Positions 1-15,300 are shown, numbered from the stretch's first letter. The stretch: DNA of 64,000 nt from Sinotaia quadrata (GCA_028829895.1 CM054180.1:141806618-141870617), one strand, 5' to 3'. The notes: a model not told the origin generated them from the letters alone. Program-made: numbers and translations.

Positions 1-686
1 CAAGCTCAGTGTCTGATCTGTTTGAAAACTGTTGCTGTCTTCAAAGAGTTTAATGTGCGCTGTCACTGTGAAACAGTACACTTAACTTCGAAATTCGGTT
101 TAATGTCTGCCTCTGAGAAAAAGAATACTATTGCTAAACTCACAGGCAATATAGAGAAAAGCAGTTTGATGTTTCATAAGCAAACATCTGTGCATGAAAA
201 AGTGACACGTGCCAGTTATGAAGTTTCACTACTCCTTGCTCAAAGAATGAGTTAAAAGCAAAGTTCCACACTTCTTCTCCTCTTTCTTTTTTTTGTGATG
301 TCATCCTACCATCAGGCAAGTTTCCACATTTTATTAAACACGCTCCCCGCATTGTAGCTATGTTCGGAAGCACATTTTGCTGTGAACAACTGTTCTCAAA
401 GATGAAATATACAAAGAGTCGCCTTCGCTCTCAACTCTCTGACCGTCATCTAAATGACATTCTTCGCTTGTCAACCTCATCAGTTAAGCCAGACATTGAA
501 TCACTTATTCATTGTAAGCAACACCATCCATCTCATTAATCATGAAACAGAGTTTTTTAAAATTACTTTTGTTCTCATTTTATATTCTGAACTTGCTGGA
601 CTTGTGATATTTGGTCGTCTATCCGGCCTGCGAACTGTTCCAACAGTTTTATCTGGCCCGCGGTCTCAAAAGTTTGCCCGCCCCTG
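1..686 (+). mobile_element. hAT element, 3' end (GTF2IRD2-like family), cut by the window edge
   Basis: The right terminus reads TTTGCCCGCCCCTG, the inverted form of a CAGGGG hAT end. It is preceded by 3' non-coding DNA with the GGCCTGCGAAC / TGGCCCGCGG motifs common in such elements. The left end lies outside, so the target duplication cannot be checked. Probable 8-bp target starts TGTTAGAT. Confidence 0.7.
22..539 (+). pseudogene. hAT transposase C-terminal part, disrupted
   Basis: The frame from 22 encodes FKEFNVRCHCETVHL and following sequence but stops at 253-255. The hAT dimerisation domain is in a different frame (321-539): FPHFIKHAPRIVAMFGSTFC, then CEQLFSKMKYTKSRLRSQLS, stop TAA. 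The pattern FGSTxxCEQxFSxMKxxKSRLRSQL is characteristic of GTF2IRD2-like hAT transposases. The frame change and stop make it a pseudogene. Confidence 0.75.
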
Positions 687-1099
687 TGTTAGATGAACAA
701 AAAAGGAAAGTTTAAGCCTATTGTTTTATGAAAAAATGGCAGATATCTGTTAAGATAAATATTGAGCCTATTGACAAATAAATCTGAATAGATGCTAGAT
801 ATCTGTCAAGATAAGTTTTTAGTCTATTGACATACAAAAAGCAAATCTAAATAGATGACTTGCTCTATTTTTTTTTTAGTTTTTTTTTAATGCATATCAG
901 GTTTAGAATTGTATTTGATGATTTTTAGATTTTAGCAACACTTTCTTCTCATGCTTCTTATGAACTTGTTGAGTGCTTATTACTATATTAAAATCAGATT
1001 CACAATAAATTAATTATAAATGCCGATTATACTTCATCATAACTTATGGTTGTATTTAGGTAAGACTATTCAACTTTGGAGAGAGAAAGTGATTAGCAT
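687..1099. other. AT-rich DNA, no feature seen
   Basis: Low-complexity AT-rich sequence with a twofold irregular repeat of a GATATCTGT(C)AAGATAA motif (about 738-815). No gene signal. Confidence 0.5.
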
Positions 1100-1502
1100 A
1101 GAAATTATAACATTTATTGTCGCTTACTACATAGAAATTATGTGTAACACTTATTAACGCTTGCTGCATAGAAATTATGCATAACATTTATTATCACTTA
1201 CTACATAGAAAATATGTGTAACATTTATTAATGCTTACTACATAGAAATCATGTATAACATTTATTATTGCTTACTACATAGGAATTATGTATAACATTT
1301 ATTATCACTTATTTACATAGAAATTATGTGTAATATTAATTATCACTTATTTACTTAGAAATTGTGTAACATTTATTATCACTTATTTACATAGAAATTA
1401 TGTGTAATATTTATTATTGCTTACTACATAGAAATTATGTTTAATATTTATTATCACTTGCTACTTAGAAATTACATATAACATTTATTATCGCTTACTA
1501 CA
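1100..1502. repeat. Tandem array, about 38-bp unit
   Basis: About ten diverged copies of a unit containing TTACTACATAGAAATTATG and ACATTTATTATC. Confidence 0.85.
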
Positions 1503-1517
1503 GGCCAATGCCAGCAC

Positions 1518-1942
1518 TTCAGTAGATATTTTATAAGCATTTCAGATTACACTGGCTATCTAGTGGATATTTGATAAGCACTTCAAATTACACTGGCTAT
1601 CTAGTGGATATTTGATAAGCACTTCAGATTACACTGGCTATCTAGTGGATATTTGATAAGCACTTCATATTACACTGGCTCTCTAGTGGATATTTGATAA
1701 GCACTTCAGATTACACTGGCTATCTAGTGGATATTTGATATTTACTTCAAATTACACTGGCTATCTAGTGGATATTTGATATTTACTTCAGATTACACTG
1801 GCTATCTAGTGGATATTTGATATTTACTTCAAATTACACTGGCTATCTAGTGGATATTTGATATTTACTTCAAATTACACTGGCTATCTAGTGGATATTT
1901 GATATTTACTTCAGATTACACTGGCTATCTAGTGGATTTTTT
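1518..1942. repeat. Tandem array, 41-bp unit
   Basis: About ten close copies of a unit containing TACACTGGCTATCTAGTGG. Two variants differ by GATAAGCACTTC versus GATATTTACTTC and are clustered, which suggests local expansion. Confidence 0.92.
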
Positions 1943-2009
1943 ATATATAGCCAGGTATATACATCAGCTTTCTCAGACATAAAAATCCTAGGAATCTAAA
2001 ATTAAATTT

Positions 2010-2790
2010 TAGATTATTCTAACTCTATACACCTTTCTACATTTGTATTATTAAAGTCTAAAACCTAGTCCTAGACAGTAACTCTTTATACATTTCTACT
2101 TTTTTATTATTGATGTCTGAAACCTCTCTATACATTTTACTTCTTCTCTTATTGAAGTCTGAAACCTAGTCCTAGACAGTAACTCTTTATACATTTCTAC
2201 TTTTTTATTATTGATGTCTAAAACCTCTGTATACAATTTATTATTTTTATTATTGAAATCTAAAACCTAGTTCTAGGTATTAACTCTGTTTACATTTTAC
2301 TTCTTTTATTATTGAAGTCTGAAACCTAGTCCTAGACAGTAACTGTTTACATTTTACCACTTTTATTATTGAAGTCTAAAACCTAGTCCTAGACAGTAAC
2401 TCTTTTTACATTTCTACTTTTTTATTATTGATGTCTAAAACCACTGTATACATTTTACCTCTTTTATTATTGAAGTCTAAAACCTAGTCCTATACAGTAA
2501 CTCTATATACATTTTACATCTTTTAATTTTGTCCTCTAAAACCTAGTTCTAGGTATTAACTTTTTACATTTTACTTCTTTTATTATTCAAATTTAAACCT
2601 GGTCCTAGATGGTAAATTTGTATACATTTTTACTTTTTTATTATTATTGTAGTCTAAAACTAAGTCCAATACAGTAATTCTGTATACATTTTTACTTTTT
2701 TTATTATTGTAGTCTAAAACTTAGTCCAAGATAGATTCTTAATAATTGCTATAACTCTGTATATATTTTTACTTTTTTTTTATTATTGAC
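2010..2790. repeat. Degenerate tandem array, about 55-60 bp unit
   Basis: Repeated AAACCTAGTCCTAGACAGTA and ATACATTTTACTTCTTTTAT segments with indels, decaying to the right. Confidence 0.8.
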
Positions 2791-2892
2791 ATTTCACTTG
2801 ATGTTTTATTTCTGTTTATATCAACAGTTTACATATGAGTTTTTGTCAGTCTGGGGATGGACTATGTTGATAAATCAGTTTGAAATCTGTAT

Positions 2893-3281
2893 TTAATTGT
2901 CTAGCCCTATATTAGCATGACCCTGTGTTACACATCATTATAAACTTGTACTTTTTTCTAGTCCTGTATGAGGCTGTGTAAATCATTATAAATTTTTACT
3001 TTTTTCTAGCCCTGTATGAGGCTGTGTAAATCATTATAAAATTGTACTATTTTCTAGCCCTATATGAGGCTGTGTAAATCATTATAAATTTGTACTTACT
3101 AATCCTGTTTGAGGCTGTGTAAATCATTATAAATTTGTACTTTTTACTATGTATGAGACTGTGTAAATCATTATAAATTTGTACTTTTAATAACCATGTA
3201 TGAGCCTGTGCTTTCAAATCTTTATTTTTCTCTCTAGCCTATTTGTTTACAATTCATTATAAATTTGTACTATTTTCTCTA
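2893..3281. repeat. Tandem array ending at the EDEM3 acceptor, about 46-48 bp unit
   Basis: Six to seven copies of a unit with ATCATTATAAATTTGTACTT, a T-run, CTAG and CCTGTATGAGGCTGTG. The last copy supplies the branch/pyrimidine region and AG of the exon at 3283. The first copy contains CATGACCCTGTG, which resembles the exon start CATGACCCTATG. Confidence 0.85.
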
Positions 3282-3282
3282 G

Positions 3283-3392
3283 CTCAACATGACCCTATGT
3301 ATATAGAGGTGAAAATACCTGGGTCATTAAGTTCTCAGATAATTCGTGCTGGGCCTGCACAATTTGGATATGATCTCAAACAATCCAAACCA
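3283..3392 (+). CDS. EDEM3: EDEM3 exon: start of PA domain
   Basis: The acceptor is a pyrimidine-rich tract ending in CTCTAG; the donor is CCA|GTAAGT. Two bases complete a codon split with an upstream exon outside the window, then 36 codons follow, including MYIEVKIPGSLSSQIIRAGP. This is the N-terminal strand region of the PA domain. Phase 0 at the donor joins directly to the next exon. The upstream intron is a tandem array whose units repeat the acceptor region. Confidence 0.88.
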
Positions 3393-6300
3393 GTAAGTAC
3401 CCATTTTATTTTTTTCTTTATAGCAGACAAGACTTTATTTTTTTTCTCTTTTGCATCTGCAGGTGTCTAAGCAGTTTACTAATAACAATAACAATACTTT
3501 GCACAATCATCACACAGAATCTTTTGCTACACATTTGCTATTTGTAGATTACAACAGGCTTTCAGTTGTTCTAACTGATCCCGTGAAAAGGCAGAATTCC
3601 TTTATTTTTGTTTATTATTTCCCCTTCACATTTAGTCCAGAAACTAATTCATGTCCACTAATTCATAAACTTATTCTTGAACAAATAGGATTGTTTTTTT
3701 CATAGTGCTGTTGTATGAACATACATTTAAGATGAACAACATAAATTTCATATTATTGTTGCTTGAACCACATAAAAATGTTATGAGATGGAAAACAATT
3801 GGTAACCGAATTCACATGTCATCATGCAAACATCACAAAGTACACTAATCACAAAATGCAGTGATCACAAAAATTTCAATCATCACAAGTCATAAACTTC
3901 ATCATAAAAGTCATAAATCACAAACCTCACAAATGCATGATGTCACATGTCCAGTTTTCATTTAACATTTTCATTTTCATTTGTCCTAGGTTAAGCATTA
4001 ATTATCAATTCATTATCAATTATTTAATTTATTAGATGATTCTTAACATTAGCAACAGCCGGACTTGCCTAACATATCTCCCTTTCATATGCCACAATCT
4101 CAGCCTGATTTCTCACGACACTTAGTCGGATAAGTTAGTTGACTTCTTGCCAACAATGTTATCTCCCCCTTATTTATAGATTAATAAGTGTAGTTCTTTA
4201 TTCCTTTATCTCTGGCTTGGCCCCCAGTTGGCATTTCATGGTTGATTACATACACTTATGTAATAATATAGCAAGATAACAATTAAGGAAATTAACAATA
4301 AAATTTAATAACAATAAAATTAAATTTGAAAACAAGAAAATGAACAATTTGATTTCCACAAATATAGAATGATATCGTGTGACCTGGTAAGTCAACTTTA
4401 CTGTCCGCACCAAAAGAGTCTATTCCTGATAGTTTGAGACTTATCTTCTATTATTGTCCAGACGGACACAGTTCATTGTCGTTCATTCTGATGCATGCTG
4501 GCATCACTTGACGACCTTGGCAACCCCTAGCGGTTCAAGCAGGGCTGTAGTAAGGATTCAGCACGACGCTTGCTCAGTGACTGATTATGGGCTTTTACGC
4601 TTGGTGACGAAATTCCCACATCAATACGGTGCTTTAGCAGTCTAATTTAGAATCGAGAGTAAAACTCAGGACCGGCTGAAAATATATGATTATTTATTTT
4701 ACAGCTTCTTATGGTGAAAATGACCTTATGGTCTTTTATGGCAGCAGCGATAATCACTCTTTACAATCTCACTAATTCATAGTTTAGATTACATGGAAAT
4801 TCAAAGGTATAAAATCTTTACAATATATATTTCCTTCATTGCTCTATGGATGCTCATAATACAATTTAGCTAGTTACCATGCAGTGCATGTTAACTCTCC
4901 CGTGATAAAAATTAATCAATAGTAATACAATTACATACATGTGGTGATTCTCTCCACTATTACAAATGTAATATCACTGTGCCATTTAGCTTCTGTAAGA
5001 AAAATGTATTATATCAACAGCATTAAAATTCACAAGAATATTCTACACACATTTACAATACAAAATATGTAAAATCAATTCAAATTTGATTAAAGAGAAA
5101 ATAAGGCATTACCACTATGTGTTTTCTTAGGCATGGTCATCGGCGGATGCAGTTTATTGGCATGAGAGCACTATCTCTTGATCGGCGCATCTGACGCGGT
5201 CAACCCATTCAGGCAATTTTATCAATGACATAAAGGTCAACTAACATCTTAGCGCTATGTCATTGCCCATTACGCACATTACCATACATGGATAGTTAGT
5301 ATCCGGTTTTTGGCGTGACCTTCACCTGTGATCTAACTTAATTTCCCTGAACTCGTAAACAACTATTTCTGGCCTAAGCTTTAATTCTTAACAGAAGTTT
5401 CTCAATGGGTACACAAGGTTGTGGAAAAACCCATATATGAAAGAAAAAAGATTATCAGGAATACATAATTTGTTTTAATACATCTTCACACATGATCATA
5501 AGTGTCAGTTGCCCATAAATTAAGTAAAATCTAGGACATGACATTCGAGTGACACACCTCCCGGTGACTCAACAAGCCCCAAATTGAATATCTCACTAAA
5601 TATAGAACAAAACAGAGACCATATTCTGTACATTACAAGATGAATTTTATGTAAAAGTGAAGATGATAAGGAGTGACACAAAAATGAGTGAAAAATTAAT
5701 TTTAAAAAATATAAATGAAAATAGATAACAAGTCAGTCAAAAATATGCATCAATTACAATTTAAAATCATTAATCTAACCATCTAAGAGGGATCTAGTCT
5801 GCCCTAAAAGTCCGTTTTTCTATCTGTAAATTCTCCAGAAATGTTTAACATTCATCTACAGTTTATGTTCGTTCTCATGAAGTAACAGTTCTCTTGAAGT
5901 ACTAGTATTAATAGAACACATACTCCACAACACTAATGTTCAGGGTAACACTTATATTTTACACCGATCTCTGACGTAGCCTTCATGCCACACAGTGAGC
6001 AATTCAATGTCACACAGTGAGCAATTTGATGTCACACAGTGAGCAATTCGATGTCACAGAGATTCCATATAAATATGTATGTATGTATCTCGCATCCATT
6101 CACACCTATATGGCTGCAGTAAGAATAACAACCAGACATAGACTTAAATTAAAGTTTTTGGTTAATTTGCTATGCTTGTACATTAATGAATATAACTTAA
6201 TTAATAAAATAATAATTTTATTATTTATTTCTTATGTCTGGGGATAAATCAATTCATCTATCTCACCAGAGAGTTACAGTTAGTAAAATGTTATAGTCCT

Positions 6301-9300
6301 CTAACAAATTATATCAATAAAGTTTTAATTTTTACACTAAGCTAGTGGCAGCAAATGTTATAGTCCATAACTAAGCTAGTACAGTATAATGTCATGCTAT
6401 AGTCCATAATTAAGTAGAGTGCCATGCTATAGTCCATAACAAAGTAGAGTGCCATGCTATAGTCCATAATTAAGTAGAGGGCCATGCTATAGTCCATAAC
6501 AGAGTGCCATGCTATAGTCCATAATTAAGTAGAGGGTCATGCTATAGTCCATAACTAACTAGAGTGCCATGCTATAGTCCATAACTAAGTAGAGTGCCAT
6601 GCTATCATCCATAACTAAGTAGAGTGCCATGCTATCATCCATAACTAAGTACAGTATAGTGCCATGCTATTGGCCATAACTAAGTTAGTACAGTATAGTG
6701 CCACGCTATTGGCCATAACTAAGTTAGTACAGTATAGTGCCATGCTATTGGCCATAACTAAGTTAGTACAGTATAGTGCCACACTATTGGCCATAACTAA
6801 GTTAGTACAGTATAGTGCCACGCTATTGGCCATAACTAAGTTAGTACAGTATAGTGCCATACTACAGTCTGTAACTAAGTTAGTAAAATATAGTGCCACT
6901 AAAATCCATGAGTTAATTTGTTCTAGCAAAGTTTAAAGTCCATGAACTTATTAGTGCTATTAATGTGTTGTAATATATGACCAAGCTAGTGCCACAAAAG
7001 TATTATAGCTCATGAACATATTATTGCCAGTAAAGTGTTATAGTCCATGGCTAGGTTAGTGCCAGTAAAATGTTGTAATCCACAGACATATTAGTGCCAG
7101 TAGAGTGTTATAGTCCATGGACATTATAGTACAAGTAGAGTGTTATTTATAGTCCAGAGACATTATGGTACAAGTACAGTCTTATAGGCCATGACTTATT
7201 TAGTGTCACTAGAGTGTTATTTAAGTTGGTGCTAGTAAAATGTTGTAATCCATAAACATAGTAATGCCAGTAGAGTGTTATAGTCCATGGACATTATAGT
7301 ACCAATAGAGTGTTATAGTCCAAGACTGGTTTAGTGCCAGTAAAGTGTTGTAATCCATAGACATAGTGTCAGTAAAGTGTTTAGTCCATGACTAGATTAG
7401 TACCACTAGAGTGTTATATAGTCGATGGCTAAGTTAGTGCCTCTAAAATGTTGTAGTCTATAGACATATTAGTGTGAGCATGGTGTTACAGTCCATGAAC
7501 AAGCAGAAGTCAGTATGTTGCCAACATACAAACATTTCTTTGCTAATGCTTTGAAAGCCTTACACCCAAATAAAGTTAGAAAATAGAACTGTAGTATTGT
7601 ATTCATTTCTGTGTTTTATTTAAATAAATCAACATTTTTTCCCTCAAGAACCTGTAAGGAATGTTGTGATTTCTTAAACAGCATCAGTCAGAACACAGAA
7701 ATGTTTCATTCACAAGTGTCACAAGCATAGTTACATAGTCAAGAGTATACTGAGACAGCTAAGTTCTCAAGTAGACTTGCATAGTCAAGAGTATACTTAG
7801 ACTAGATCTGCTTAAGTGTCAATAATGTTACAAAATCTAGAGTATACTGAAACAGTAGAGTTTCATAATCAAGAATATATTGAGACAATCCTATTTAAGT
7901 TGGCGAAAGTAAAATGACAGCTGCATTTGTTGCCACAAATAGAATTATATAATGAAGAGCATACTCAGACAGCTGTATTTCACTTGCCACAAGTAGAATT
8001 ACCTAATGAATAGCATACTCAGACAGCTGTATTTCATTTGTCACAAGTAGAATTACCTAATGAATAGCATACTCAGACAGCTGTATTTCATTTGTCACAA
8101 GTAGAATTACCTAATGAATAGCATACTCAAACAGCTGTATTTCACTTGCCACAAGTAGAATTACCTAATGAATAGCATACTCAGGCAGCTGTATTTCATT
8201 TGTCACAAGTAGAATTACCTAATGAATAGCATACTCAGACAGCTGTATTTCATTTGTCACAAGTAGAATTACCTAATGAATAGCATACTCAGACAGCTGT
8301 ATTTCACCTGTCACAAGTAGAATTACATAAAGAAATGTATACTCAGACAGCTGTATTTCACTTGCCACAAGTAGAATTACCTAATGAATAGCATACTCAG
8401 ACAGCTGTATTTCACCTGTCACAAGTAGAATTACCTAATGAATAGCATACTCAGACAGCTGTATTTCATTTGCCACAAGTAGAATTACCTAATGAATAGC
8501 ATACTCAGACAGCTGTATTTCACCTGTCACAAGTAGAATTACCTAATGAATAGCATACTCAGACAGCTGTATTTCATTTGTCACAAGTAGAATTACCTAA
8601 TGAATAGCATACTCAGACAGCTGTATTTCACTTGCCACAAGTAGAATTACCTAATGAATAGCATACTCAGACAGCTGTATTTCACCTGTCACAAGTAGAA
8701 TTACATAAAGAATAGTATACTCAGACAGCTGTATTTCACTTGCCACAAGTAGAATTACCTAATGAATAGCATACTCAGACAGCTGTATTTCACCTGTCAC
8801 AAGTAGAATTACCTAATGAATAGCATACTCAGACAGCTGTATTTCACCTGTTACAAGTAGAATTACCTAATGAATAGCATACTCAGACAGCTGTATTTCA
8901 CCTGTCACAAGTAGAATTACCTAATGAATAGCATACTCAGACAGCTGTATTTCATTTGTCACAAGTAGAATTACCTAATGAATAGCATACTCTGGCAGCT
9001 GTATTTCACTTGCCACAAGTAGAATTACCTAATGAATAGCATACTCAGACAGCTGTATTTCACCTGTCACAAGTAGAATTACATAAAGAATAGTATACTC
9101 AGACAGCTGTATTTCACTTGCCACAAGTAGAATTACCTAATGATTAGCATACTCAGACAGCTGTATTTCACCTGTCACAAGTAGAATTACCTAATGAATA
9201 GCATACTCTGGCAGCTGTATTTCATTTGCCACAAGTAGAATTACCTAATACAGTGATACCTCACATAACGAACACAATTCGTTCCAGCAGTACATTCGTT

Positions 9301-12300
9301 ATGTGAGGTGTTCGTTATGCGAAACACGATATCCCATAGACTTCTACAGGAAATCATACAATCCGTTCCACATCGCCATGAAAAATCAAAGAAATTAGGG
9401 GAAAATGAAGACAGGGCAGTGTTCAGTGGGGGGGAAACACTAGTAAAGACACTCACCAAAGCATGGTATGATGTTAGGTGTTGATGAGGTAAGATGTTAG
9501 GCGTTGATGAGGTGAAATGGGGGTGGGATGAGGAGGACACACACACTTATGTACAGTTCACACATGCAAGAATGTTTGCTTCACTCATGAAAAGCTGTCC
9601 TGTAATGATGAGAATATGATCTTGAATTCTATAACCACCATCCAATAAACACACAGATGGCAAAAACACATCAAAGCAAGGAAAAAAGGACAATCAACTG
9701 GGGTCAAACACGCCCTGCCTTTATCTGAGCCACACGAGACATGACTGGCTGGATTCGGCCATTTTTTCACGGGAAGTGCGATGTTTTCGCGGCGTTTATT
9801 ATGCAAGGTACCACTGTAAAGATTACTCTGAGTTGGAAATATCAATGAATGTATTTAATATTAGTTGCTGAATTTATGTGATGTGTTGTCAGTGGTTCAT
9901 TGTCAAACATTTTTTTATAAAAAACATAGGTTCAAGGCATGCTAGCCATTGTGCGTCCATTTCGAGCATGTAAAGAGATTGAAAATGCACATGAGATAAC
10001 TGGTCACATCGCCATCATTGAGCGGGGAGACTGCATGTTTGTGGATAAGGTAATGTTCACAGTTATTTTTTAAGCCTTATTCATTTGTTCAAAAGTGTTG
10101 TTATTATTAAGTGTGTTTGTTTAATTTTCTTAAGTATTAAGGAGTAGTCAAGTCTGAGATATTAGAGTATTGTTATTTGTTAAATGTGTTTATTTGTTTC
10201 TGTTAAGTATTAAGACACTGTTGTGATAGACACTGTTTTTAGAGTATTGTTATTTGTTATGGTGATGTGCGGGTCTATAATATAGTGATTTTGGTAATTT
10301 TTGTATATTTAGACATTTTTACATATTTGGGCAATAAAAACTATCTTCTTTTCATTTCTAATGGTTATTTAGTTGAAAAATGACTCTAATATGCTGTAAA
10401 AATTATTTAAAGTAAGTAACCCACATGCAGAAGTTTTCAATCGATTTCTATAATGACTATTTTCAACACTTGACAACACACATTTCTAGCAGAAGACATG
10501 ATTATTGTCACATACCATTGAGTTCAGCATTTCCTTGCCTCTCTCATAAAAGATTGCCCTTTGGGATTTTCTGTTTTATTTCGGTAACAACATGTCTGGC
10601 TTGAACAGTACACAAGCTCAATGCCTTCCATGTTTGGTAGTGTGACGTGAAGGCTGTGATATGATTCGCTTGACTAGGTCAAGTGGTATTGTCATGGCGA
10701 CTGTTTACATGTGTAAAAGTCACGCTTAGCGAAATACTTGTGAGTGAAAATGCCTCCTACAAAGCAGTCAGCATGTAATTTAGTGTCTAAAAGTAAGCAA
10801 AAGAGAGAGAAATAGAAATGCAGACTCTATGGGGAATAAGGAAGGCAGTAAAATTAGCTGCAGTACAGCAACAAGTGACGTCTAAATGTGCACAAGTTGA
10901 ACCGAACACTTCGTGTTCCAAACATTCTGTGACAGTTTACTTGGCACAAGAACAAGCTCACAGTTCAAGAAAGATGCATACGAAAGTTTGGGTAGTTCTT
11001 GTAGTCGTGTCAGAGTCAATGACAGTGGGAAAGAGAGTGTAGAGGCGAAATTCAAGATGCAAAGGGGTATTATTAGTTTCAGAGAAGTGGAGGCTGGCAG
11101 TTTCTGTTGTCCTCAGTGTAAAGGTATAAATCTCTCTCTCGCTACTGACTCCAAACCAATGCATGGTTTTGCTGTTTAATGCTGAAGTCAAGTGTACTGT
11201 ATACCAAGAAACAATCTATGAAAATTATCTTTCCTCCAACGATACACAGTCAAAAGTATTTGACATAAACAGGCAAGCCATTTATACTTCAGCGGTTGGC
11301 ATGGGTGCTACTGCTTTGAGAAATTTTTGTGAAAATCTAGATTTGCCAGTATGAAAAAGACTATCATGACATCATTATACCAGATTTTTCTACTGATGTG
11401 AATCCATAACATCAGTTTTGTCCGACTGGAGAGGACTCTTGGTGTTTCTTCCAACAAGCAATTGCATGACATCAGCCCTCAAGCCCCCAGTGGTTCGTAC
11501 ACACACCACTAATGAACCCAAATTAGCTGAGCAACTTATACCGATTTACAGTCATCTCACAGAAGAACATTTGCATCTACTTGACACACTCACAGGGTCA
11601 GTAAGTTCTTGTACACCAGACACAGGAGTACTTCACTTGTTTCTCATGTCTCTTTATTTCATTGTAAGCAAAACACCACTATGTGAATATAGCATACCTT
11701 CGTTCCTTGCATGCCATTATATTCTAAATTGTAGACATCAAAGAGATCCTCTGCACCCAAGTCAGGCACAATCTACTATTGATGTATTTTGGCCTTAGTT
11801 ATGTTTCTTTATGTTGCTTTCATTGTATTTTGCTTTTATTATGATTATAACTAAATGCCAAACTGTTATGTTGCATTCATTATGATTGCAACTAAATGCC
11901 AGATAGTTATGTTGCATTCATTATGATTACAACTAAATCAGTAAATGCCTGAGAGTTATGTTGCTTTCATTATAATTACATCTTAATGCCTGAGAGTTAG
12001 GTTGTTAATGCCTGAGAAAAACATATAAGAGAGTCTAAAATATAAATGCTATTAAAACCCTCTTAGATTTACAACTATCTCCTTTAAAAAAAAATAAAAG
12101 GAAAACATTTGACCGATGCTATAGAAAATTTACATACAAGAAATGAATTAACCTTTCTCCATTCGGAGCATTCCAGATCAAATTTGGAGCAATAATATCT
12201 TCTACAGCCTCAAGTGAGGTTTCCTCCATCAAGTAGGTATCACTACCACCTGAATCCAGCTGAATAACAGGCGCAGAATCAGAATTAATTAGAATGATTT

Positions 12301-15300
12301 TCTTGAAGGGAGTGTAATTCCATAGTTCATTAAAATTTCAAGATGGTATTCAAGGACACACCCTTTGTTTATGATTTTTAACATGAGATTATGAGCATGA
12401 AATAATAATATATAACTTTTTAAAAGAATAGTTATATAAATTCATATCATTTTTTATGTACAACTGGTTTGTAGAGTAAAAAGTTTAAAAAATCATATTT
12501 TGTAAATAAGTTTGGCATTTATCACACCTGATCAACTTTTCTATGTTGCTGTTTGGAGAAAGTTAATCTGTTTTTCCTGCGCAGTGCCATGTAGTCTGGT
12601 ATTCATCATGGTCTGGTGCAGTCCATCAATACAGCTAACCACTTTTCTTCACAGAAGGGCTGAAATTAAATACTGTGCTTCTTTTCCATGGATTCATAAC
12701 ATTATTCTTCAAGTGGCATTTACATCTTTAGGACATGGAGACTAGTGGCATTTATATCTCTAGAACATTAATACCCTGGTATTTATGCCTATAGGAGATT
12801 GTACACATTAGAAAGCCAGCCTCTCTATTGAGTACATGTTCTATAATGTGTTTGATTGTACAAGTTATAAAACCATTCTCTCTACTGAGTATCTATTATG
12901 CAGTATGCTTGATTGTACAAGTTATAAACCCAGTCTCTCTGTTGAGTACCTGTTATGTTTGATTGTACAAGTTATAAACCCAGTCTCTCTGTTGAGTACC
13001 TGTTATGTTTGATTGTACAAGTTATAAAACCCAGTCTCTCTGTTGAGTACCTGTTATGTTTGATTGTACAAGTTATAAACCCAGTCTCTCTGTTGAGTAC
13101 CTGTTATGTTTGATTGTACAAGTTATAATACCCAGTCTCTCTGTTGAGTACCTGTTATGTTTGATTGTACAAGTTATAAACCCAGTCTCTCTGTTGAGTA
13201 CCTGTTATGTTTGATCGTACAAGTTATAAACCCAGTCTCTCTGTTGAGTACCTGTTGTTTGATTGACTTACTTGACTTATCTCCATGGATTCCCCATGGA
13301 ACAAAGGGCTTCAACAACAGCTCTCCATCTCAGTCTATTCTGGGCAGCCTTTTTCAGTTCATGACAGGTTGCAGCTCTTCATTTCCTTTTTGCAGAATCG
13401 TCTCCAGGTAGTCTTAGGGTGACCAACCCGTCTCTTTCCCTGGGGGTTCCACTGCAAAGCCTGCTGGGTGAAGTCCTGCGGGGGTTTCCACAGGGGGTGT
13501 CCTACCCATTGCCATTTACGCCTGGCAATCTGCTGATTGAGGGGATCTTGGTTTGTCAATTGTCACAAATCAGTGTTCTTTAGTTTGTCTGTCCACCTGA
13601 TCTTCAGTATGTTGCGAAGGCAGCCATTGACGAATACTTGGAGTTTGTTGGTTAGGGTGTTAGTGACTCTCCAGGTCTCTGAGCCATAGAGGAGGACAGA
13701 CTTAACGTTGCTGTTGAAAATTCATAGTTTGTTGCGGACAGATAGGGATGTTGACCTCCAGACTGGTCTCAGGGTAATAAAGGCGTATCTAGCTTTCCCG
13801 ATTCTGGCTTTGATGTCCTCGTCAGAACCACCTGTTGCTGATACAATGCTGCCCAGGTAGGTGAAAGAGGTGACTTCTTTCAGCTCGCTGTCTCCAAGGG
13901 TTATTGGCTTCTGCTGCTTTTTTAACAGGGTCATGATTTGTTATGTTTTATACGTTATAAAACCAGTCTCTCTTTTTTCTGTTATACAGTGTGCTTGATT
14001 GTACAAGTTGTAAAACCAGTCTCTCTTTTGAATACCTGTTATGTTTGATTGTACTAGTTATAAAACCAATCTATCTGTTGAGTACCTGTTAATGTTATAC
14101 AATGTGTTTGATTGTACAAGTTAGAAAACCATTCTCTCTGTTACCATAGCTGTATACAGTGTTTGATATGGAGTAATGCTAGGAACTGGTCATTTTACTG
14201 TGGAACCTAATTCATCAGTAAACCTTGCAATACCTGTATTCAGCTTCTAAATATATAGATATAAGAAAAAGAACCTGTTTTGCAATTCCTGTGTTCAGGT
14301 TCTAAATATATAGATATAAGAAAAAGAACCTGTTTTCCAATGCCTGTGTTCAGGTTCTAAATATATAGATATGAGAAAAAGAATCTTAGCACATGGATTT
14401 AATTTTTTTATTATTTTGGCAGTGAAGGAGTTCAGGAGCTATTAATGTTGTTACTTTGTATCTGTTTATTATTTATTTCAGTTTAAGTGTTAGTGAGTTG
14501 CTATTCTGGGATTTTGTTTATTATTTATTTTCGTTAAGTCTTAGTGAGTTATTCTGAGGTTTTGTTTATTATTTATTTTAAGTAAGTCTTAGTGAGTTAT
14601 TCTGGGATTTTGTTTATTATTTATTTTAGGTAAGTCTTAGTGAGTTATTCTGGGGTTTTGTTTATTATTTATTTTAGTTAAGTGTTAGTGACTTGTTATT
14701 CTGGGGTTTCGTTTATTATTTATTTTTGTTAAACCTTAAGGAGTTTAAGACTATTATTATTTATTTTTGTTAGACCTTAAGGAGTTTAAGACTATTTATT
14801 ATTTAATTTTGTTAAAACTTAAGGAGTTTAAGACTATTTATTATTTATTTTTTATTAAGTCTTAGTGTTATTCTGGGGTTTTGTTTATTATTTATTTTTG
14901 TTAAACCTTAAGGAGTTTAAGACTATTATTTATTTTTGTTAAACCTTAAGAAGTTTAAGACTATTTATTATTTATTTTTGTTAAAGCTTAAGGAGTTAAG
15001 ACAATTTATTATTTATTTTTATTAAGTCTTAGAGAGTTGTTATTCTGGGGTTTTGTTTATTATTTATTTTTGTTAAACCTTAAGGAGTTTAAGACTATTT
15101 ATTATTTATTTTTATTAAGAGTTGTTAGACTTGTTACTTTCCCACTCTGTTTATGATTTATATTAATTAAGCCTTTAAGTGTTGTTAGATTTGTTACATT
15201 GCACTCTATGATTTATGTTAATTAAGCCTTTAAGAGTTGTTAGACTTGTTACAGTGAAAACTTGCTATAATTGGGGTCCATAAAATCGGATTGCGTTAAT

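Noticed and set aside
7916..9248. Regular 54-bp units resembling a CRISPR array
   Set aside because: Whole units repeat, with no variable spacers; this is eukaryotic minisatellite DNA in an intron.
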